A program made the translations under genes and the position numbers. From Enoplolaimus lenunculus (taxonomy: Eukaryota > Nematoda > Enoplea > Enoplida > Thoracostomopsidae), in NCBI GenBank assembly GCA_030248215.1, contig JASANG010002520.1, positions 248,001 to 312,000 on the forward strand: a stretch of 64,000 bases of DNA, written 5' to 3'. Below, in pieces: positions 31,198 to 40,958 of the stretch. The notes under the pieces are model-generated. The model saw nothing but the letters and a program-made list of their open reading frames with translations, had not been told where the DNA came from and did no database searches. How positions within the stretch are numbered: position 1 is the first letter of the stretch; each line of letters starts with the position of its first letter.

Positions 31198-32056
31198 ACA
31201 CACAAAATAAATCCTCTTAAAATTTCAAGACTCCTACTTTCATGAATTTTCAAGGCATAAATAGTTTGTATTTCAGATATCAATAGTCTTAAACAGCTCA
31301 GAAATTCGTTTCTTAAATGTTTAAAACGTGAATGTCTTATATTCAAGAAATTTCTCTTGCCAATTTATGAAACACACATTTCTTTCTTTCAAAAAATAGT
31401 TTTCTTTTAATCAAGAATTAAATTTTAGGTTTTTATGTATGTAAAAAGTTGCTCCGTTTTTTGCCTTATATTTCAGAAATATTTGTCATATTTCAGAATT
31501 TTTTCTTAATCGTTCATGAAACAAAGTTTTAAATTTAAGGCATTTAAGTGTGAAAAATTTCACACCAATATTTCTGAAAAATTTAAGAAATAGAAGTTTT
31601 AAAATCAACACATATAGGTCTGGAGTCTCTATCAAGACATAATTGTTTTAAATTTCAGACAATATTTCTCGAATACAAGACAGTTTATTTTGTGTGTATG
31701 ATAAGTCCAAGACAAAAATTTAAGTCGGGGAGTCTGAGTTTCACCGGAATACCTTTGAAATTCGATTATTTATAAACCCTTTTAAGAATGTAAACGGAGG
31801 AACTTTTTTTACATACATAAAAACCAAAAATTCAATTCTTGGATAAAAAACAAATATTTCTTGAGTGAAAGAACTGTGTGTTTTATAAATTGGCAAGAGA
31901 AATTTCTTGAATATAAGACATTCATGTTTTAACACTTTAAGAAACGAATTTCTGAGTTATTTGAGACTATTAATGTCTGAAATACAAACTATTTATGTCT
32001 TCAAAATTCAAGAATGTAGGAGTCTTGAAATTTTAAGATAATTTATTTTGTGTGTA
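31198..32056. mobile_element. Large family-7 foldback with a nested copy
   Basis: Arms 31198-31459 and about 31795-32056 are reverse complements over some 260 bases (ends TACACACAAAATAAAT and ATTTATTTTGTGTGTA). A second family-7 element lies between them. Both arms carry TATTCAAGAAATTTCTCTTG. The 64-codon minus frame at 31741-31935 lies in an arm and the middle. Confidence 0.88.
31462..31698 (-). mobile_element. Family-7 MITE nested in the foldback
   Basis: Matches 30922-31128 in inverse, ending CAGTTTATTTTGTGTGTA. It breaks the left arm at GCTCCGTTTT, which reappears intact in the right arm. Confidence 0.8.
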
Positions 32057-32181
32057 GATTCATGGTTGAAAATATTATTTAGCGAACAGCGAGACTTTGA
32101 ACATTGTTTAATCTTAGAAGACAATAAAATCATATCTCGTTCGTTGTGATCGCACAAAAACAGTTTCATAAATGAAGTATT

Positions 32182-32466
32182 ATGTGCTCTGAATTGATAT
32201 TCTGGCTATGTCCTTGTTGGAGTAAATTACATATTCGTGTATACATTTGTGTACAGCACCTTGAACAATGTATTCATTTTCTAGGCGGATACATCAAAAC
32301 AATTGAAATAACTAAGAAAAAACCTAAAAAGAGGACTTATGTTCCGAAATTTACGAAACTAATAAGAAACAGAGATTTTGTTGTTGACTTGTTACCATTT
32401 AATGTTATACCAGTCGTAGTGAAACTACATATATTGAGCAAAGTTCGAACACATTTAAGCAATTAA
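32182..32466 (+). CDS. Doubtful small open frame or terminal exon
   Basis: Open for 94 codons. The first third is hydrophobic and Cys-rich; the last 60 residues are basic (KKKPKKR) then hydrophobic. ATTCATTTTCTAG at 32273-32285 is a fair 3' splice site, so the believable part may be 32286-32466 as a terminal exon. No AATAAA follows nearby and I recognise no family. It may be chance. Confidence 0.2.
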   Translation: MCSELIFWLCPCWSKLHIRVYICVQHLEQCIHFLGGYIKTIEITKKKPKKRTYVPKFTKLIRNRDFVVDLLPFNVIPVVVKLHILSKVRTHLSN

Positions 32467-32469
32467 GCT

Positions 32470-33020
32470 AATATGCAAGTTATTTTTAGCCAACTATTCA
32501 TTTATCGATTTTGGAGGTTTGTAAACAATTTATTCAGATTCCTCGCAGCTAAAAACCCTTCAGTACCCTAATAATCAGTGAAATATTGCAAAAAGTATTA
32601 ATTCAAGCTTATCATCTATGCAAATATGCAAATTAGATATTAGCTAACTATTTTTTCAAAGTTTGTAGGCATTTTATAGAAATTCCTCGCAATCTCGAAC
32701 CCCTTAGGTTCAAAATTAGATTGCCTGTAATCCTAATAATTAGTAAAATAATTAAATAATTTCCAGGCTTAACCAATAATGCAAATTAGCCTGCAGCTAA
32801 TAAACGGCTTAACATTTTAAAGCCCTGATGCGAGGTTAACACCGCAGGACGACAGGCTTTCAAACACAAAAAGTTTATCAAAATCGGTTCAGCGGTTCCT
32901 GAGATTCTTTTTGGACGGACGGACCGACGGTCGGACGGACATCCACCTTTCGACCCCCAGAGTAGAAAACATAATTCGCTTCGTGAAACTTCAAGCTTCG
33001 CTTGTAGTTTCGCTTCGATC
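32470..33020. repeat. Degenerate ~170-bp tandem repeat with a GGACGGAC tail
   Basis: ATGCAAATTAG..TTAGCTAACTATT, TTCCTCGCAG and CCTAATAATNAGT recur in order about 170 bases apart (from about 32470, 32625 and 32790). The tract is followed by ATCAAAATCGGTTCAGCGGT and GGACGGACGGACCGACGG. I recall the last two motifs from the 3' ends of many invertebrate retroposons, so this may be a LINE or SINE tail. Confidence 0.5.
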
Positions 33021-33204
33021 AATGAACGGCTAAAATGCCCAAGTACCTTTCTGATTGTTTGAAAATTAAAATTCAAACCAAATCAAAGCATACTCATGTA
33101 AGCATGTGAGATATGCTTGTCTTTTATGTGCACATGCAATATAGTACAGTGCACTGTATGTATACTGCAGCATACGGTCGATATATATATAGTCGACGAT
33201 AAAA

Positions 33205-33300
33205 GTAGTTGGACAAGCGGCCTGCGGGGTGCACTGGAAGAGCGCTTTCTTCGGAATCTGTAGCTTGCTAGTTCGAAACCACAGATAACCCTTATTTTGA
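33205..33300 (+). repeat. tRNA-like segment
   Basis: GTGCACTGGAAGAGCGC resembles an A box and TAGTTCGAAACCAC a B box, about 45 bases apart. Likely a SINE head; no full cloverleaf. Confidence 0.45.
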
Positions 33301-33472
33301 GCTGAGTTAAAATGTCAGAATTCCCTGTTCCTACAGACTTAAAGATACACAAACATATATAAATATTACATTAACACAATAATGGAATTCTTTTTGATTT
33401 GTAGCAGATTCAATTATTTAATAAGCAAAATCCCTTGGTTGAGGACGGACAACTTTATTTGATTTCTTGTAT

Positions 33473-34195
33473 TTAACCGTTTCCCTCATAGAGTATACTA
33501 TGACCAACTAAATGCACACCGTATGCGTGCAAAATAAATAGACAATGCACGGCGTTAAACAATTATAAAATGGTACTGTAGTGACCCGAATATGAAGGGG
33601 AGGGCTGATATTTATTTTGCCTTTCCAGAGAGCATTCCTCCCTGGTTATTCGGGAACGAACTGTTATTTATTTTCAACCAGCCCTCCGTCACCCTTTTTT
33701 ACCGAAAATATCCGGTATTGCAACTATCCGTTGAAATAACCACTTATTTTCCTTGCATCAAAAGCTTGAGCGATAATGCAAGGTTATACTTAGAAATGTA
33801 CTTTCGAATCTTTAGTATGCTTTAAAGTTTCAGATCAATTTATTTGGTCCTGGAGTCATTTATGCGTTACAATTAGGGATAATTGACATTTAAGGACTCT
33901 AATTAGGGTTTAGGAACTATATTTGCTTACGGACTCTTATTAGGGATACGGACTCGTATTGATTGGGACTCAAAATGGGGACCCCCACTTATAACCCACC
34001 CCCTCTTATGCGGGTCACTACAGCACGTGCAGTACAGAATCTCCACAAGACGTGAAAACCCCCTTTTGCTCAAGCGTCGAGCTCCTACGGCTAAAGCGGT
34101 GCTCGTAAACGCGTCCTGCCCGCGGTTCCATTATTCAAATCGTACCAAGAAAACTAATGTCAGAATAAAATGGAAAATATTCAGAAAGGGTTGAA
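33473..34195 (+). mobile_element. Family-10 element split by a family-4 element
   Basis: TTAACCGTTTCCCTCATAGA and AGTATACTATG at the left; CACAAGACGTGA, GCTCAAGCGTCGAGCTC and GAAAGGGTTGAA on the right. A family-4 copy occupies 33577-34022. Confidence 0.88.
33577..34022 (+). mobile_element. Family-4 MITE, complete, nested
   Basis: 446 bp; TGTAGTGACCCGAATATG and TTATGCGGGTCACTACA are inverted ends of about 30 bases. The interior repeats GGACTCTAATTAGGG-like words. The only two-ended copy here. The 77-codon frame inside is not conserved in the other copies. Confidence 0.92.
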
Positions 34196-34199
34196 TCAA

Positions 34200-34525
34200 A
34201 TTTTGAAACACCCCTTGTCACCGTTAGATTACCCTCAAATTTTGGTTTGGTTATATATCGCCAGATGTCTGACATTAGAATCCTAACCATTCTGTCTAAA
34301 CCATCAACGCCTAATAGTAAAACAACATAAGCAACAAAAAAATAAATAGTAATTATTTTGAAGCTAATATCACATTAAACCAGTTTCAAAGAAACGTAGG
34401 CTTTTAGAGCCTAGAAATCGGTTGCCAATTATATTTTCTTGCTTAATTACCAAACACCTATCTTTAGTCTTTAGGTTTAGTGCCAGTTTATGCCTATGCT
34501 TATTTCATTTTGACCTTTGTTCCCG
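34200..34525. other. Unassigned stretch
   Basis: Nothing recognised. Confidence 0.35.
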
Positions 34526-34530
34526 GTGTA

Positions 34531-34776
34531 TACCCTGTAAGTTCCAGTGAGTTAATTAATCAACTCAGAGAGAGAATTTAGTTATTATTGGTCATTTCTG
34601 AGTTTAATAACCTTAAACATTAACTCACTCTGAGCTTATTTAATCCAGGGTGAGTTGAATTATTTAACTCAGAGTCAGTTCGAACAATTCAGAATTCTGA
34701 GTTCTGAAAAACCTAATTCAGAGCTCAGACTTGTGAGTGGATTCAACTCGTTCTGAGTTAAAATCAACTCACTAGT
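34531..34776. mobile_element. Family-8 foldback MITE
   Basis: CCAGTGAGTTAATTAATCAA at the left against AAAATCAACTCACTAGT at the right; GAGTTNAA words fill the interior. Related to 43411-43598. Confidence 0.75.
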
Positions 34777-34781
34777 ATTAG

Positions 34782-34830
34782 CATAGGATACGCCGAGTAC
34801 ACTGGTATAGGATACGCCGAGTACGTAAAG
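34782..34830 (+). repeat. Short direct duplication
   Basis: ATAGGATACGCCGAGTAC occurs twice, 27 bases apart. Confidence 0.7.
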
Positions 34831-34999
34831 CCAGTCCGGCGGCTAATTCAATATATTAATAGAATAACATTTAAGGAAGGTCACTTGGTGATATTAGTCG
34901 ATTTATACATTAGCAGAACTTGCAAACAAGTTTATCACTAAACTACGCAGTTGTTGCAGGAAACTGTTTCAGCTAACGCGAGCAGTATTTTGCAGTGGA

Positions 35000-35097
35000 T
35001 CGCTGTCCGTCACCGTGTGGTGTAATACGAGCCTTGCTTGTGAACGATCCTGCACAGTGATGGACGGCGTCCCACGACAAAGATGGCGCCGCTGTAA
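35000..35097. mobile_element. Family-3-like core without ends
   Basis: GCTGTCCGTCACCGTGTGG and GTGATGGACGGCGTCCCACG resemble the GC-rich core of family 3. Confidence 0.5.
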
Positions 35098-35099
35098 AA

Positions 35100-35610
35100 G
35101 AGACGGATCTTTGATTTTCAGCATTCAGTTTACAATATCATGTGGGTCTGAGTCAACTTCCACGTGTTAAACCCGATCCATCAGAAACAATCCCTCCTCA
35201 AGCGGGTGTCACTTTGAGTTGGATTGAACAGTGACCAATTTCAATCTTATACCCAGGCTTAAAACTACCAACTTCAACTTAGCGTTAGATAGCCGTAATC
35301 TAATAGCTTAAAGCTGTATGCTTTAACCTTACGCTTTTATCTTAGGATTGGGCTTAGGTTCGGGCTTTTGCTATTAGCATAAGAAATTAGGCGGACACCT
35401 GGCTTTGCAACTTTGAAATTCGACCTAATTAATATTTCAAAGGTTTTTCAACAATTTGGAAATGCGGTTGACTTAAAACTCGCGATAATTTGCATAAACG
35501 ATGGCTTGCATATTAAAACACAGAGAAGCTGGAAAAATACTCAAAGCATGTCAATTAGGACTCATAAAGTAGTCAAAATCCAGTGGGATAATACACGAAG
35601 GGTGGTATAC
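35100..35610. other. Unassigned stretch
   Basis: GCTTTA words at 35280-35370 may be family-1 debris. The 71-codon frame at 35413-35628 enters the next element and is unsupported. Confidence 0.35.
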
Positions 35611-35618
35611 GGGAGATT

Positions 35619-36168
35619 GCCGATGTAAAAGATCAGGGGTGAAACGTTTTTCTCCGGGACTGCAATAGAGAAAGCTTAACATTTAGACTATTTAATGCTT
35701 AGCTTAGGTTTTGGCATAAGCTCAATTTTACTTAGGCTACTGTTATGGTCCTGCTCTATACTGTAGTGACCCGAATAAGACGGGAGCTGATATTTATTTA
35801 GCCTCTCGAGAGGATACCCCTGTTATTCGGTTACGGGCTGTTTTTATTTTTAACCTGCACTCCGCCACACTTCGTTACTGATATATCTGGTACTACAATT
35901 ATCCATTGAATTAAACGTTTATTTGTCTTGTACCAAAAACTTGAGCGATAAGGCAAGGTTATACTTAGGAATGTACTTGTAACACTTGTATGCTTTAAAG
36001 ATTCGAACGCAACACTATTTGGTCCTGGAGTCATTTATGCACTGCAATTAGAGATAATTGACATTTATGAACTCTAATTAAGGTTTAGGAACTTTATCCG
36101 CTTACGGAATCTTATTACAGATACGGACTCCAATTGATTGGAACTCAAAATTGACAGCACATTGGCTC
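35619..36168 (+). mobile_element. Family-1 MITE split by a family-4 element
   Basis: Flanks GGGAGATT / GGGAGATA (7 of 8). GCCGATGTAAAAGATCAGGG at the left, then TGCAATAGAGAAAGCTTAA and GTCCTGCTCTATAC, cut by family 4 at 35762. The end ATTGGCTC resumes at 36161. Confidence 0.88.
35762..36160 (+). mobile_element. Family-4 element nested in family 1
   Basis: TGTAGTGACCCGAATAAGAC at the left. The body matches 33577-34022 and 63582-64000. The right inverted end is missing or eroded. Confidence 0.88.
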
Positions 36169-36974
36169 GGGAGATAACTTTCAAAAATTGCTAAAGGTGC
36201 ATTTTTATGGACACTGTTACAAGGTTTACAATTAACTCACTGCTTTCTTGTGGTCAAAATTTGTTCTCTTTTGCTTCTCTCGCTTACAAAAAATACACTG
36301 TCGAAAAAAATTATGGCCATCTTTCTGCTAAATTAACTCATTTTGTACGGGTCTCTCTCAAGCCCTATTCACACGTGCAAGTTTTTGCTATGAGAACTCG
36401 AAGCTGTGCAGATGCACGAGTCTCTTCCAGCTGTAAGTATTTGCTAAGAAACATCATTTTCATTATGAATCTTGGCATGAATTAATGCGAATAATTTGAA
36501 GACTACTGCAATGAATATCAAGCACAAAGCAATAAATCATCTGCTCAGCCAATGCTGATGAATTATTTCGTCTTGCAAGGCTATTCTTACCTATGAATTA
36601 ATTATTAGCTTATGTTCATAACGAACAAGTTTCGGCTGCAAGAAAGTGTCATACGTAAAGAAAGTTATATTCAAAATTTCTTGACTTGAAAACAATTTCG
36701 TACCGATGCGTTTTCAGTTTTTGTCTAAAAATGAGAAAAAGCCCCGTCATCTGTGCCGTAGACTGCAAAATATCAAACAAGTTTGATATTTACTTGCAAC
36801 TGCATTCACAGGTGCGAATTAAATTAAATCGCATGAATTACAGTGAATAATTTGCAGCTGCAAGAACTTCAAAGTTGTTTTGCGACAAAACTTGGCCCAT
36901 GTATAGTCACTTCACTTTCTAGGGTGTTAGGGCCTCCTTATCGCTGATTTTTCACTGGTTGGTAGGAAAATCGA

Positions 36975-37575
36975 TAGGTTTTCTGTGGAAAAGTGGAAAA
37001 TTCATAAGCCTGTATATTCCCTGGTTCGGTAGGGAAAATGTGTAGTGTAAAGTTTGTTTGGAAAACGGGAAAATTTGAAAATTTAAAAGTTTACATTATT
37101 CCTGGGTTGGTAGCGAAAATTTGAAGCATAGGTTTTGGTTGGAAAACGGGAAAAGTGGAAAATTTGAACGCCTTGATTTTCCCTTGGTTGGTAGGGAAAA
37201 TCTGTAGTGTAAAAGTTTGTTTGGAAAACGGGAAAAGTGGAAATTTTAAAAGCTTACATTATTCCTGGGTTGGTAGGGAAAATTTGAAGCATAGGTTTTG
37301 GTTGGAAAACGGGAAAACTGGAAAATTTAAAAGCCTAGATTTTCCCTTGGTTGGTAGGGAAAATCTGCAGCATAGGTTTTGGTTGGAAAACGGGAAAATT
37401 GGAAAATTTAAACGCCTAAATTTACCCTGGGTTGGTATAAAAATTCTGAAGCATTGGTTTTGTTTTTAAAACGGGAAAAGTGGAAAATTTCTACGTCTAG
37501 ATTTCTCCTTGGTTGGAAAGGAAAATCTAAAGCATAGGTTTTGTTTGGAAAATGGGAAAAGTAGAAAATTCCAAT
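36975..37575 (-). repeat. 81-bp satellite array, left (about 7 units)
   Basis: Units hold GGAAAACGGGAAAAGTGGAA, GGTTGGTAGGGAAAATCTG and AGCATAGGTTTTGGTTGG. 81 is a multiple of three, so frames such as 37155-37469 stay open with a 27-residue period, but they are not credible genes. Confidence 0.93.
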
Positions 37576-37577
37576 GG

Positions 37578-37735
37578 AATGATTTAACAACACATAGCAG
37601 TTATTTGCTAAAATTAACAAGTTAAATATCATTTCAACGAGCTGATTTCACCTCACCTGCGGCATCATCTCCGGTTCCGGCTACTTTTGTTCACTTCCGG
37701 CTCCGGATCTGGCATTTTTCACCTCCGGTTACATC
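37578..37735 (+). mobile_element. Half of a family-9 element
   Basis: GCAGTTATTTGCTAAAATTAAC, shortened here, through CTTCCGGCTCCGG and ACCTCCGGTTACATCCT parallels the right half of 21537-21912. Confidence 0.75.
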
Positions 37736-38079
37736 CTACAAACTAACAGGCAATATATTTCGACGCTGGTCAAAACAATAAACCGCGGAGCGGAAAAGTG
37801 CAATGAACAAAATCTATTTTACAAGTTAAACCTAAATGAGCAGAGCATTTACCCGATATAATACATGACTATTAAATATATCAGATTATGATAGTCCCAG
37901 CACAAGATTGGTCAAAACAAGATACCACCGAGTGGCCCAGTATTATCAGAACATAAGTCTGTTAACAAAGTCGACGCTTTGAGTGACGCCTTTTTTAATT
38001 TGTTTTAAAGACGTTGTTGGCAAATGGCCGGAATGCCGAGGAAACATAAATATATCAAATTTGGTCGTCGCTGACTTCC

Positions 38080-38900
38080 AACCCAGGGTAAATCTAGGCG
38101 TTTTAATTTTCCACTTTTCCCATTTTCCAACCAAAACCTATGCTTCAGATTTTCCCTACCAACCGAAGGTAAATCTAGGCCTTTCAATTTTCCACTTTTC
38201 CCGTTTTCCAACCAAAACCTATGCTTCAGATTTTCCCTCCAACTAAGGTAATCTAGGCCTTTAAATTTTCCACTTTTCCGTTTTCCAACAACCGATGCTT
38301 ATTTTCCCTACCAACCTAAGGTAAATCTAGGCCTTTAAATTTTCCACTTTTCCCATTCTCCAACCAAAACCTATGCTCTTTTCCCTCACCTAAGGTAAAT
38401 CTAGGCCTTTAAATTTTCCACTTTTCCCATTCTCCAACCAAAACCTATGCTTCAGATTTTCCCTACCAACCTAAGGTAAATCTAGGCCTTTAAATTTTCC
38501 ACTTTTCCCGTTTTCCAACAAAAACCTATGCTTCAGATTTTCCCTACCAACCTAAGGTAAATCTAGGCCTTTAAATTTTCCACTTTTCCCGTTTTCCAAC
38601 CAAAACCGATGCTTCAGATTTTCCCTACCAACCTAAGGTAAATCTAGGCCTTTAAATTTTCCACTTTTCCCATTCTCCAACCAAAACCTACGCTTCAGAT
38701 TTTCCCTACCAACCCAGGGGGAAAATCTAGGCATTAGAATTTTACACTTTTCCCGTTTCCCAACCAAAACCTATGTTTCAGATTTTCCCTACCAACCCAG
38801 GGGAAAATCTAGGCATTAGAATTTTCCACTTTTCCCGTTTTCCAACCAAAACCTATGCTTCTGATTTCCCATCCAACCCAGGGTAAAATCTAGGCATTAA
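38080..38900 (+). repeat. 81-bp satellite array, right (about 10 units)
   Basis: Inverse of the left array: AAATTTTCCACTTTTCCC, CCAACCAAAACCTATGC, TTCAGATTTTCCCTACC. Most neighbouring units are nearly identical; two near 38240-38400 are shortened. Confidence 0.93.
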
Positions 38901-39088
38901 ATTTTCCGACGAAATCAGCGGAAAATTTAGCTGTCATACACGAGTGGCTGCGCTGCACTCCTGGTTATAAGTTTTCCACCGTGGAAAACTGGAAGCCCCT
39001 GTGCTATACATTGGCCCAAAACTTGAACGTCCAAATTGCATGTGCAATTTTTTAACTGCAAAAACTTGCAAGTGTATATAATAGGGCT

Positions 39089-39865
39089 TCTAGGAAGGAA
39101 TAGCTTTAATAAAGTTATCGTGAAATATTTAAGTTTTTCGCGTTTTTTTTAATTTTGACAAATGTAAAAAATATTAAGTTCAATATTAAGACATCTAAAG
39201 CATTCTTCGAAAACGAAACAAACAAACTTCAAGTATATAAAACTTAATACTGATTGGTCTAAATGAATATCTGCCAACAGTACAAACACAGTAAAAAGTT
39301 ATTTTTTGAATACTGCAGTAAAGAACCAATCAGAAAGCCGCAGATAGCAGCTAACCCCAGTGTAGTCCAACGCCGTTCGGCCCAGCGAATCCGACTAACC
39401 TAAACAGTGATACCACGGCCACAACCGCCAGATGCTGGCTAAATTTTAGGAGCCAGATCAAGACGAATTGTGATAATCAAGGTGTTACAATACCAAAAAC
39501 ACACCAATTTTTTGATATTTTTTCTATTTTAGTCTTGAAGCCGGCTGGCAAATCATGACACAATTATGGCGCCATCTTAAGGTTTTAGATGCTTACTAAT
39601 TGGCTTAGGCTTAACTTCGGTTGCTCGCTTGGACTTTTGTCTTCGCAGTGGTAAACCTTATGCTCCGTTCTTAGCAGTTGTATGAGCCAATTTAGGACTT
39701 AATTTGAACACTTTTACAAGCACAAATATATTTTTAGACGACAACGCAAGCTTGTTTAAAGACGGAACTGGAACGGTTTAAGCAGCGGATCTAGAAGTTT
39801 CTGATTAAGGGGGGCAGGTTGGAAAATGTTGTGAACCGCACTTACATCCCCCGCCGTAAATCTGT
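39089..39865. other. Unassigned stretch
   Basis: 39780-39835 (GCGGATCTAGAAGTTTCTGA, then GGGGGGCAGG) looks like the end of an unlisted element. No gene recognised. Confidence 0.35.
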
Positions 39866-39867
39866 AT

Positions 39868-39965
39868 GCGTAGGCTTAGGAACTCATTTTTGCAACGCTT
39901 GGGCTTAGGCTTAGGCTTAGGAATACGCTTAATCTACTGTTACGTCCCTTAAAGTAACATTGGCC
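39868..39965 (+). mobile_element. Family-1 fragment (TTACTTTAA-type end)
   Basis: TTGGGCTTAGGCTTAGG through CTACTGTTACGTCCCTTAAA, GTAACATTGGCC. The inverse matches the left end of 50711-50895. Confidence 0.8.
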
Positions 39966-40186
39966 GAACGTCTTATACTTGGAGAATTAATATTTCTAAA
40001 AGAACTAAAATACCATTTACAACCAGTATCTATTAACTTCTTCAAGCGATTGTTTTGATGAAATTGTTGCTGTTCGAATTGTTATAATTGAAGCCTCTGC
40101 CACAGCTCCTTCAGTTGTTAGCCCCCCCGTCACGGTCACTCCGTGGCACAGGTATGTTGAAAACATTATGATAACTGGTAATATGA

Positions 40187-40192
40187 TTTATT
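40187..40192 (-). promoter_or_regulatory. Polyadenylation signal of the membrane-protein gene
   Basis: AATAAA on the minus strand, 24 bases after the stop codon at 40216. Confidence 0.65.
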
Positions 40193-40215
40193 TGCATATT
40201 AGATTAAGCATATTA

Positions 40216-40958
40216 TCACACAATATCATGTTCAAGCTGAAATGCTCGCAATGGGATATTACTTTCATGATTGTTTGACACAGGGGGCTTAAACTGAGCG
40301 GCCCTATAATCTCTGTGAACACTTTCCATGGACGGACCTCCTTGAATTCTATCCGACCGTTGTCTAGGCAACGTACTGTTCAACGCTGAACAACTGTCAT
40401 TCATAAACGGACCAGACCCACCGTGCGAATTTCGATATTTTCCCACACCGTGAGACTGAGCGTGGGAACCGTTCACATCAGTCCGTCTCTCGTCATGAAT
40501 TCGAGTCGTTGAATCGTGGATTTTAGGGTACGAACGATTTCGACCCTGGCTACTGAGAATAGGCGCCGCCGTTGGAAGACCTGCAAGGCTGGGTAGAGTT
40601 CGAAAAGATCCTGCGTCATAATCTAACGCTAACCCCGGCATTTCTGACGAACCGGTTCCGATCATATCGTACCTATACGAGCCATAGGGCTGTTTTACTG
40701 CGGTAGAAAATGGAACATGATGACCGAAACTTGACAATGAAGGCCGATGGTATGTGGATAGCGTCTGGTATACGGGTTCTACGTAACCTCCAGAGGTGTC
40801 GGTACGTGGTTCTTTGGCAAAATGTGTTTTGGATTTGGCCGATTTACGCAGCGAATCTTCGATTTGTGATGCAACTAAACGATTGTTCCCCCGTAAATTA
40901 CTTAGGATACTATCGTAACGATTGGCAGTAGAATAGACTTGATCCTGAAAATCAAAGT
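40216..40958 (-). CDS. Exon 3 of the membrane-protein gene (tail and stop)
   Basis: 743 bases, 247 codons with TGA. The 3' splice site used here is CGTCGGTAG, chosen because it continues the phase of exon 2. A stronger-looking site, TTGATTTTCAG (exon from 40944), is in phase 0 and would need another small exon in between. Encodes the Ser/Arg-rich end of the tail. Confidence 0.72.

Larger units (their letters stand above)
36894..39016. mobile_element. Compound hAT-like element carrying opposed 81-bp satellite arrays
   Basis: 2123 bp. GGCCCATGTATAG at 36894 and CTATACATTGGCC ending at 39016 are the family-1 ends. CAAAACTT flanks both sides perfectly (36886-36893, 39017-39024). Inside are an 81-bp satellite array in one sense (about 36975-37575), a central piece that includes half a family-9 element (37578-37735), and the same satellite in the opposite sense (about 38080-38900). 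It has no transposase, so it was presumably moved by the hAT-like enzyme that moves family 1. Confidence 0.93.
36361..39088. mobile_element. Family-6 element containing a 2.1-kb insertion
   Basis: AGCCCTATTCACACGTGCAA at 36361 and AAAACTTGCAAGTG..AATAGGGCT ending at 39088 are the family ends. About 600 bases belong to the element itself. The rest is the insertion at 36894-39016 with its CAAAACTT duplication. The interior (36600-36840) is the inverse of part of 62735-63400. Confidence 0.88.

Noticed and set aside
37155-38246. 27-residue repeat proteins on both strands
   Set aside because: The 81-bp satellite unit is a multiple of three, which keeps frames open without selection; there is no start context, and frames overlap on both strands.
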